Shown: positions 1 to 5,615 of the stretch, in pieces
Layout: every line of letters starts with the position of its first letter
Position numbering within the stretch: position 1 is the first letter of the stretch
From: Candidatus Poseidoniaceae archaeon
GTDB taxonomy: Archaea > Thermoplasmatota > Poseidoniia > Poseidoniales > Poseidoniaceae
NCBI GenBank assembly: GCA_022451765.1
Contig: JAKUNY010000070.1
Span: 1 to 7,208, forward strand
Length of the DNA stretch: 7,208 bases
Reading direction: 5' to 3'
Position numbers and translations under genes: made by a program
The notes under the pieces: model-generated
Seen by the model: only the letters and a program-made list of their open reading frames with translations
Told to the model about the DNA's origin: nothing
Database searches by the model: none

Positions 1-2766
1 GACCGACTGGCTGCAACGCCTCGATTCATTCACACAGCCGGCGCAGGTTATGCAACCCTCCAACCAACATCTCAAGCCACATGTTCTGGAAGTGAATGCA
101 CCGTAACGTGGGTGTTTCGAAGCACGGGGCTTAACGACGACATCGATGATTTGCATTGGTTCATTTCATCCATTGATGAGGATGGATTGGAGACAGGGCC
201 GTTGGTTTATTCCCAAAACACGTTCTACAACGATGTTGAGAACGATCTGGAAGCGTTCAACATCATCGCCTACGATCATCGAGGACGTGCTCTGCATGAT
301 TGGTCACAACCCTTGTGGCCATTGCATGTCAACCCGGAAACTTCCCTAACTGTGCAGGGACAGGTTCGCTATCAAGGCATAGCAGGGGCTTGGGTTGGCG
401 AAAACGATGCAGAAGTGACGGTTGAGATTCACGCTGTGCCACCCCTTAACATCAGTGGTCCAGATGAATGGATTGGCGATTCCATTGTCTGGTCAATAGC
501 TAATATGACCACTGTTGATAGTGAAGGGCGATTTGTTGTACCTCTTACCATTCCTGATGATGAAAATCTTCCGAGTGGCACACGGTTGGAAGCTCGAATT
601 CTTCTTACACGTTGTGGACCACCTGGAAGTGCTGTGCAAACCGCCTTGGACCAAACTGCTCAATCCACTTCATTCGAAATGATGTACGACAGAAATCCAC
701 CTGATGTGATTGGACTCGAAATCCTTGATCCGAGCGGACTGCAACCAGCAGACAATCACGTGTGGCTACCCGATAGGGACGTCCCCCTGCGATTGTACGT
801 CGAGGATGCTGAAGGACTGGAGACGCCTCTTACGGTATACACTTGGTCTGAACATCAAGACGATACCAATGGAAACGGAATCATGGAAGAGAGTGAATAC
901 AAGTCAATGACGGCGAATGTCAACCGCGGTGTTTTGCAGGCCGAGGTCGACCTTCCTTTGCTTGATGTTGATTCTATTCTCCAACCGGGCGAATTGCAAG
1001 GACGCCTGAGCGTGGTCATCGCAGGGTACGATCTAGCAGGGAATCCACTGCAATCCGGTGGCTCGTTTGGAGAGGCATACGACGTTGCGACAATACTGGT
1101 ACAACCGCGTCAAGCAACGCTTCTCGATCTGAACACTGTATCCTTGGACACTATCGATGGGTATCTCTTCCCTGGCCAAGACCATCGCTTTGGATTCGAC
1201 TTGATTGATGGAAACGGAATCGACAGCCTTGACTCAATCAACATTGGTTTGATGAATTCACTCCACGAAGATTGTTGGATCAACCACACACCGCGATTCA
1301 ATCAAACCACTGCGGATGTGAATTGCTTTGTCGCACCACCGACGGTAACCAAGACAAAAGACGATCTCAGCATGCGTTGGAGCATCGATGTTGCGTTCAA
1401 ATTACGTTGGGATGCGATGCATGCTTGGAGCAATGGTGCATTCACACCCTCGATTCGAGTCATTGATGAAGCCCAAGACGTCGGTCTTGGCGGTACATAC
1501 TTGACCGCAGCAAATTGGTCAACGCATACGCGTGTAGAAGTACAAATCGAATCGATTTACGACCGAGTTGCACCGTTTGGAATCCTTGACGATGGTATTC
1601 TATCGCTTCACATTGACGACTTCGCCGATGTTGATGTTCTCGTCGTTCACCATCAAACAGAACAACCTGCGTTGAACCTACCATTCGATACACGAATGCA
1701 CTACAACGTCTCCTCGTTCGCAGTTGTTCACAATGCGAGCGAGAAATCAGTGGACAGTTCAGGTTCGAGCCGACATCGCTTGGTCATGAATCAAATGACG
1801 ATTCCCCAAGGAGAAGGAGAACTAAGCATTGAGTTGACTGGCTCTGTGTTTGAGGTTGACAACTCACTCTCCATCGAATTGATTCTTGATTCACAATCGC
1901 CTACTGTTTCGCTCGAGCCTGGAACGCTCACAAATTTGGATTCTCTTCAAATCAATGACATACCTGTTCAGATTTCAATTCAAGATGACTTCGGTGTTCC
2001 AAGAGAAGGCGTAGAATTGCATTGGTGCTTTGTTCGCGGAGGCATTGTCGTCCCCTCTTCAAAAACCTCAATTTCAATGAATCATGAAGGAACATCCGGC
2101 AACGTCGCTTCCTTTTCAACGTCCCTTGACATTGAATCGCAAGGTGTTCAATTCGAAAAGAGCGATCGACTAAGCGTATGGTTCTCCCATACAGATCGAG
2201 CAGGGAATGTTCTTTCAGGACAAGGCACAGAACTCATGCCATTGGACGTCTACATCGTTTGGATGGCTTATGAGCCAACACCGATTTCGATCGAAGCAAC
2301 ACCGTATCGCCCCGTACTTGGGGAGATTATTTCCATCGAATTTACGCTTGAAAACATTGGTTATCTGAGTGGCTCAACGACGGCCACTCTTGTCGATAGC
2401 GAAGGAGGAATCCTTGGAAATACGACCTTTGATTTGGAACCAGATCAGCGAGAGAGTGTTGTTTGGACCGTCGAAGCTTGGACTACCGGCCGTCTTAGTA
2501 TGGCGATTCAACTCGATGACCAGGCGTTGCTCATCCCAGTTCCCTTGGCGGATATCAAGGCCGAAGACCCAGACGCAAAATCCTCTAATTCTGAACTCGG
2601 ACTGAATGTCCTCCTTGTTCTTCTGGCTGCGGGAGCAGTCATCGCATCAATTCTCATGCGAAAGCAACGAATCAAATCCTTGTACGAAGAATACGAGGAG
2701 TTGGAAGAATGGGCTTCACCTCCACCTAGACCGACTGATTTGGATGATACTGACCAAGAGGAATAG
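1..2766 (+). CDS. Large secreted Ig-like/CARDB surface protein with C-terminal membrane anchor (5' end outside window)
   Basis: The frame is open from base 1, so 921 residues are visible; the GTG at 112 is internal and the N-terminus with any signal peptide lies upstream. The protein looks like a chain of beta-sandwich modules. New modules seem to begin near 685 (YDRNPPDV), 1558 (YDRVAPFG) and 1888 (DSQSPTVS), and two carry the D-[LR]-A-G-N signature typical of bacterial Ig-like repeats (1030-1044 and 2194-2208). A canonical EF-hand type calcium loop, DTNGNGIMEESE, lies at 862-897. About eight N-x-S/T sequons fit an exported, glycosylated protein. A CARDB-like domain (about 2281-2562) is followed by an acidic linker, one hydrophobic helix (about 2596-2658), a basic RKQRIK stop-transfer and a 35-residue acidic/proline tail, giving an outside-facing protein with a cytoplasmic tail. 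The ligand and role are unknown; adhesion or cell-surface structure is inference. Exact domain families are not certain. Confidence 0.85.
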   Translation, partial: DRLAATPRFIHTAGAGYATLQPTSQATCSGSECTVTWVFRSTGLNDDIDDLHWFISSIDEDGLETGPLVYSQNTFYNDVENDLEAFNIIAYDHRGRALHDWSQPLWPLHVNPETSLTVQGQVRYQGIAGAWVGENDAEVTVEIHAVPPLNISGPDEWIGDSIVWSIANMTTVDSEGRFVVPLTIPDDENLPSGTRLEARILLTRCGPPGSAVQTALDQTAQSTSFEMMYDRNPPDVIGLEILDPSGLQPADNHVWLPDRDVPLRLYVEDAEGLETPLTVYTWSEHQDDTNGNGIMEESEYKSMTANVNRGVLQAEVDLPLLDVDSILQPGELQGRLSVVIAGYDLAGNPLQSGGSFGEAYDVATILVQPRQATLLDLNTVSLDTIDGYLFPGQDHRFGFDLIDGNGIDSLDSINIGLMNSLHEDCWINHTPRFNQTTADVNCFVAPPTVTKTKDDLSMRWSIDVAFKLRWDAMHAWSNGAFTPSIRVIDEAQDVGLGGTYLTAANWSTHTRVEVQIESIYDRVAPFGILDDGILSLHIDDFADVDVLVVHHQTEQPALNLPFDTRMHYNVSSFAVVHNASEKSVDSSGSSRHRLVMNQMTIPQGEGELSIELTGSVFEVDNSLSIELILDSQSPTVSLEPGTLTNLDSLQINDIPVQISIQDDFGVPREGVELHWCFVRGGIVVPSSKTSISMNHEGTSGNVASFSTSLDIESQGVQFEKSDRLSVWFSHTDRAGNVLSGQGTELMPLDVYIVWMAYEPTPISIEATPYRPVLGEIISIEFTLENIGYLSGSTTATLVDSEGGILGNTTFDLEPDQRESVVWTVEAWTTGRLSMAIQLDDQALLIPVPLADIKAEDPDAKSSNSELGLNVLLVLLAAGAVIASILMRKQRIKSLYEEYEELEEWASPPPRPTDLDDTDQEE
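862..897 (+). other. EF-hand type calcium-binding loop in the surface protein
   Basis: The twelve codons read DTNGNGIMEESE, matching the canonical loop pattern D-x-N-x-N-G-x-hydrophobic-x-x-x-E, with the acidic or amide ligands at positions 1, 3, 5 and 12. Such loops in extracellular proteins usually stiffen linkers or modules by binding Ca2+, which is abundant in seawater. Only one full loop is seen. A second GNGI at 1210-1221 (DGNGIDSLD) does not fit the loop spacing. Confidence 0.6.
2281..2562 (+). other. CARDB-like membrane-proximal domain of the surface protein
   Basis: The translation runs from PISIEATPYRPVLGE through FTLENIGYLSGSTTATLVD to the LDDQALLIPVPLADI end. This has the CARDB layout: a strand with 'P..GE..sI.ftl.NiG', an alternating-strand core, a 'L.pdq...v.w' segment, then a closing strand. 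The family is a beta-sandwich found in archaeal and bacterial surface proteins, often as a stalk next to the membrane anchor, which is where it sits here. Confidence 0.5.
2596..2658 (+). other. C-terminal transmembrane anchor of the surface protein
   Basis: Roughly 21 uninterrupted hydrophobic or small residues (LGLNVLLVLLAAGAVIASIL and M) are followed by R-K-Q-R-I-K. By the positive-inside rule the long N-terminal part is extracellular and the last 35 residues are cytoplasmic. The tail is strongly acidic (EEYEELEE) with a triple proline. No LPXTG, PGF-CTERM or similar sorting signal is seen. Confidence 0.8.
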
Positions 2767-2798
2767 TCAAGAAGAAGACCAACGAGCGGAATATAAGT

Positions 2799-2883
2799 GC
2801 CGGGGTTCCCGAGCGGTCAAAGGGGGTGGACTCAAGATCCTCTGCGTAATGCTTCGCAGGTTCGAATCCTGCCCCCGGCACCA
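2799..2883 (+). tRNA. tRNA-Leu (anticodon CAA), CCA encoded
   Basis: A full class II cloverleaf can be drawn. The acceptor stem GCCGGGG (2799-2805) pairs perfectly with CCCCGGC (2873-2879), followed by discriminator A2880 and CCA 2881-2883. The D stem is CCC (2808-2810) with GGG (2822-2824) around a GAGCGGTCAAA loop. The anticodon loop CTCAAGA (2831-2837) gives anticodon CAA at 2833-2835, reading the Leu codon UUG. The 13-nt variable arm at 2843-2855 forms a short GCG/TGC hairpin. The T stem is GCAGG/CCTGC around TTCGAAT (2861-2867). The anticodon stem 2826-2830/2838-2842 has one U-U mismatch (2827/2841). No intron is needed. It starts 32 nt after the surface-protein stop, and a separate promoter is not evident. 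Confidence 0.95.
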
Positions 2884-2888
2884 TAATT

Positions 2889-4763
2889 TCACAGATCTTC
2901 GAGTTCTTCTTGTGCATCGCTTGTCAACATCTGGAACACCAGACTTTCTGGGAATTCAATGGCGATGAGCGCACGGATAGCATAGGATTCAACAACCTCA
3001 CTCGGCGGTTCGGCTATTTTCACTCGACCGTTTGTCAAGGTAATCTTCGCACCCGGTTTCGGAGCATCTGCCTTTGCTGGTAGCCATATGCCGACACTTC
3101 CCAAAGAGGGATGTTGAGCGAGGATGAGTTGTTCCTCCGAAGCTTCCCCGACGACGCTGGATATGTACAGGGGGCGTTCATCGTTGAGTACGAGGTTGGC
3201 ATCTTGCCAATCGTTTGAGAAAACCAATTCGATTGCGTCCTCTTGTCGTTTGCTGACTTCCTCAACAACGTCTTCAACCTGCTTTTCTTGGACATCGGTC
3301 TGTTGATGAATTTGGTCAAGAACCTGACGTAATCCGTCGATTTCATTGTCGTCGTCTTGGATGGCTCGATGTGCGAGAAGAATAAGCTCACCAAGTTCTT
3401 CACTCATCTTTTCTTCGGAAGAAACGCATTCAAGCGCTTCATCGAACAACTCGATTGCAAAGTCTGGACGGTTTAATGCCAGAAAGGATTCACCGAGTTC
3501 GGTTAATGCTTGTGATGCCATTTCAAGGTCTGCATGAACCATTGATTGCGCATGGTTCATTGCCTCATCTTGTGATGCACCAGCCATGTATTGAGCCATT
3601 GCCTGAACGATGTGCTGCTTGAGTTTCATTGATGGATTCAGCGTTCCGAGGCCAAGCGATGAAGCAGAGAGTCGGATGGCTTTCTCAAACTTGTTGGTTG
3701 ATAGAGCGAGAACAGCAAGGCGAGCAAGAATACGTGCTTCAATCAAATCCTCATCGACGTGTGTCGCTTGGAACAGCGCTGTTGAAAGATGGAGATGTGA
3801 GCCAACCGCATCGCCTTTCATACGCTTCATTATTGCAAGCGCCATTTCGGCTCGAACAAGAATGCGAGAGTGAAACCGATGGGCTACATCGACGAGTTCA
3901 CGGTTCAACGGTGCGAGATCCATTCCAGCATTCTCCAAGCAATCCGCAATTAATGCCTGTGTCTCAATGATGATTTCGTCCAGCGATTCCTTCGAAAGTT
4001 TCAGTTTCAATTGCGCTACATGATCTTCCAACAGCATCATCGTTTCACAGCTTGCGCGTAAGGGTGTCAACTTCTTCCGTACGCCCGTTTTGATGTCCTC
4101 ATCGTTCAGCATTCGCCGAAGTTCATTGAGCAGATTTACCTTTGATTCACTGGCCGATTGAGCCGTTGCTTTTACTGGCTTTGTTGAGGCACTCGCAAGG
4201 AGAGAATCAACCATCCATGTAATCTTGGCTTGTACGTCATATTCGTTTCTACGGCTAATGGCATACTGCATTTCTGCGGCGCGGATTCGGCGACCTAGTC
4301 GCCGTAATTCCGATGCATGTTTCCCTTTTGCCTTCGTTGAGAGACGCTCAAAGAAAGTCGACGGAGGACACACCTCACCTGCAAGTTGATGCTCTTCAGT
4401 CGCCTTTGCCATTTTGAAATCGTCTGTTACGAGGACAACATGATGGCCGTCTCGTTGCATATCGTGTGCTAAGACCATGAGCGAGAGATCAACGTCTTGA
4501 GGAGATGCTCGCTCACCAATTTTTGATCCAAGCCCTCGAATTTGATCGTCCGAGACTTCATGGGTCGTCAACAACGGTTTGATGTGGTTCAACAAATTCG
4601 GTTTTTGTTTCCATCGTTGGTAGCGAACGTTTCGAATTTCACCATGTACGCCTTTTGTGACGTGCATCGTCTTCAGAACCGATTTCAAATCGTTGAGTAT
4701 GGATGTTGAGGCCATTCCACCCATGTGGATGAAACAATTGGAATCGACAACATAGGTGACCAT
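2889..4763 (-). CDS. PIN-domain putative ribonuclease fused to a long helical/TPR region
   Basis: The product has 624 residues. The first ~140 form a PIN domain: D7 in VVDSNCFI, E42 in HGEI, D92 in QDVDLSLMVLA and D114/D115 in LVTDDFKMA supply the usual acidic metal-binding set. The spacing is closer to Nob1-like or stand-alone archaeal PIN proteins than to short VapC toxins. Residues ~150-520 are nearly all helical and basic at first (RRLGRRIRAAE), with a clear TPR unit at ~415-448 (ALTELGESFLALNRPDFAIE) and weaker ones before it. Residues ~530-590 look beta-rich and may be a small OB-like domain. Expected activity is Mg2+/Mn2+-dependent RNA cleavage; the target is unknown. ATG 4763 is needed because D7 is close to the start; no strong Shine-Dalgarno is present. 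It lies 22 nt after the phosphatase gene, likely co-transcribed, with no adjacent antitoxin gene. Confidence 0.85.
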   Translation of the reverse strand: MVTYVVDSNCFIHMGGMASTSILNDLKSVLKTMHVTKGVHGEIRNVRYQRWKQKPNLLNHIKPLLTTHEVSDDQIRGLGSKIGERASPQDVDLSLMVLAHDMQRDGHHVVLVTDDFKMAKATEEHQLAGEVCPPSTFFERLSTKAKGKHASELRRLGRRIRAAEMQYAISRRNEYDVQAKITWMVDSLLASASTKPVKATAQSASESKVNLLNELRRMLNDEDIKTGVRKKLTPLRASCETMMLLEDHVAQLKLKLSKESLDEIIIETQALIADCLENAGMDLAPLNRELVDVAHRFHSRILVRAEMALAIMKRMKGDAVGSHLHLSTALFQATHVDEDLIEARILARLAVLALSTNKFEKAIRLSASSLGLGTLNPSMKLKQHIVQAMAQYMAGASQDEAMNHAQSMVHADLEMASQALTELGESFLALNRPDFAIELFDEALECVSSEEKMSEELGELILLAHRAIQDDDNEIDGLRQVLDQIHQQTDVQEKQVEDVVEEVSKRQEDAIELVFSNDWQDANLVLNDERPLYISSVVGEASEEQLILAQHPSLGSVGIWLPAKADAPKPGAKITLTNGRVKIAEPPSEVVESYAIRALIAIEFPESLVFQMLTSDAQEELEDL

Positions 4764-4785
4764 ATGCCTACGAATTCAACGTAAG

Positions 4786-5520
4786 TCATAGTTGTTGAGC
4801 AGAATGCACCGCCAATACTGCATCAACAAGCGGTGCGATGGTTGCGCTGTTTGGATATGGTGAAACAACATCTGCAGCGTCACGAACATCGGCAAACGGT
4901 GTGCCAACCGAAACCGACCAACCTGACATAGCAAACATCGACAAATCGTTTGGAGCATCACCAACCGACAACAGGTCGGAAGACTGCATACCCATTCGTT
5001 CCAGAATTAATTCGAGCCCACTTCCTTTGGAAAGGTGGGGTTCCATCAGATGAATTGCGAAACCGGTTCGAACGACGTCGAGATTTGACCAATCGCTCGC
5101 TGGGAGCGACATGGTCATAAGTTCTAGGTTCTCATCTTTGAATAGACACCATTCACTTTCTCTCCAGGCATTGGTTTGAATCCCATTTGAATCAATTTCA
5201 GGGTGTTGGGATTCAAGCCATATTGCAGCATTCCTTGCTTCAACTCCAGAAGCGCGAATGTGAGGTTCATCCCAATTCGGATGCCATAAAACACCGCCGT
5301 TCTCGCAACACATTGGCCCGCTCAATCCGATGAAGCGCCACAATCCATAGGTAATGGCACGAACATTTCCCGTTGCGAGAATAACTGGAATACCCGCATC
5401 TTCCAACCGTCGCAATGCTTCTACTGCATGCATATCCAATCGCTTGTTCTCATCGGTCAGCGTGCCATCAATGTCGAAGGCAACGACACGCGGACACCAC
5501 CCCGGTGGAAGCCATTCCAT
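4786..5520 (-). CDS. HAD-superfamily phosphatase, archaeal phosphoglycolate phosphatase type
   Basis: This 244-residue protein has all four HAD motifs: DIDGTLT (16-22; nucleophile D16 and acid/base D18), LATGN (48-52), K165 in LSKGSG, and GDAPND (187-192). The region between motifs II and III includes CCENGGVLW, typical of the C2-capped Cof/SPP-like branch that contains archaeal phosphoglycolate phosphatase. The family reaction is 2-phosphoglycolate + water to glycolate + phosphate, in the cytoplasm. Related enzymes hydrolyse other small phosphates, so the substrate is not proven. I chose ATG 5520 because it sits 15 codons before motif I and gives a length close to the usual ~225-240. The frame stays open to 5691, but those 57 residues look non-coding and would overlap the divergent ATPase gene. 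It is probably the first gene of an operon with the PIN/TPR gene. Confidence 0.88.
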   Translation of the reverse strand: MEWLPPGWCPRVVAFDIDGTLTDENKRLDMHAVEALRRLEDAGIPVILATGNVRAITYGLWRFIGLSGPMCCENGGVLWHPNWDEPHIRASGVEARNAAIWLESQHPEIDSNGIQTNAWRESEWCLFKDENLELMTMSLPASDWSNLDVVRTGFAIHLMEPHLSKGSGLELILERMGMQSSDLLSVGDAPNDLSMFAMSGWSVSVGTPFADVRDAADVVSPYPNSATIAPLVDAVLAVHSAQQL

Positions 5521-5535
5521 GTTAGAACCAAACGC

Positions 5536-5599
5536 TCCTGTTTCAAGAAGATTCTCTCCGACTGTTAAATCGAGGCAACATAGTCTTAATGAAACAGGA
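5536..5599. repeat. Perfect 10-bp inverted repeat in the divergent promoter region
   Basis: TCCTGTTTCA at 5536-5545 is the exact reverse complement of TGAAACAGGA at 5590-5599, with 44 nt between. Read in the direction of each gene, TGAAACAGGA ends 15 nt before the phosphatase ATG (5520) and 16 nt before the ATPase ATG (5616). The symmetry centre falls at about 5567, in the only AT-rich core of the interval. A 10-bp perfect repeat is unlikely by chance in 95 nt. It may be an operator or initiator-region element for both genes. Confidence 0.7.
5564..5571. promoter_or_regulatory. Candidate shared TATA-like core of a bidirectional promoter
   Basis: GTTAAATC on the plus strand (GATTTAAC on the minus strand) is the best archaeal TATA-like stretch between the divergent starts. 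With archaeal spacing of about 25 nt from box to transcription start, starts are expected near 5592 (+) and 5543 (-). Both fall inside the arms of the 10-bp inverted repeat and would give leaders of about 20-25 nt. A weaker alternative for the plus gene is CTTAATGA at 5585-5592, which would make the message nearly leaderless. No BRE is clear. Confidence 0.35.
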
Positions 5600-5615
5600 A
5601 TGAACCCATAACGCC

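Noticed and set aside
112..114. GTG as the start of the surface-protein gene
   Set aside because: The same frame is open with protein-like codons back to base 1 and no ribosome binding site is seen, so the gene begins outside the window.
2789..2797. AATATAAGT as a TATA box for the tRNA
   Set aside because: It ends one base before the mature 5' end. An archaeal TATA box should be about 25 nt upstream of the transcription start, so the position does not fit.
2838..2858. Intron in the tRNA at the usual position after the anticodon
   Set aside because: The exon sequence folds to a complete cloverleaf without removing anything, apart from one U-U mismatch, and no bulge-helix-bulge motif is seen.
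2606..2968. 120-residue plus-strand frame through the tRNA, and a 63-residue minus-strand frame at 2726-2917
   Set aside because: Both run across the tRNA gene and overlap real genes. The minus-strand peptide (GAGFEPA type) is the well-known false protein made by translating an antisense tRNA.
2889..5520. VapBC-type toxin-antitoxin pair formed by the PIN gene and its neighbour
   Set aside because: The upstream neighbour is a full-length HAD phosphatase with all catalytic motifs, not a small DNA-binding antitoxin, and the PIN protein is about five times the size of a VapC.
5589..5611. Tiny upstream reading frames before the ATPase (ATG 5589, four codons; ATG 5600, three codons)
   Set aside because: Both are very short, and ATG 5589 lies inside the repeat arm at the predicted transcription start. 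There is no evidence that they are translated.
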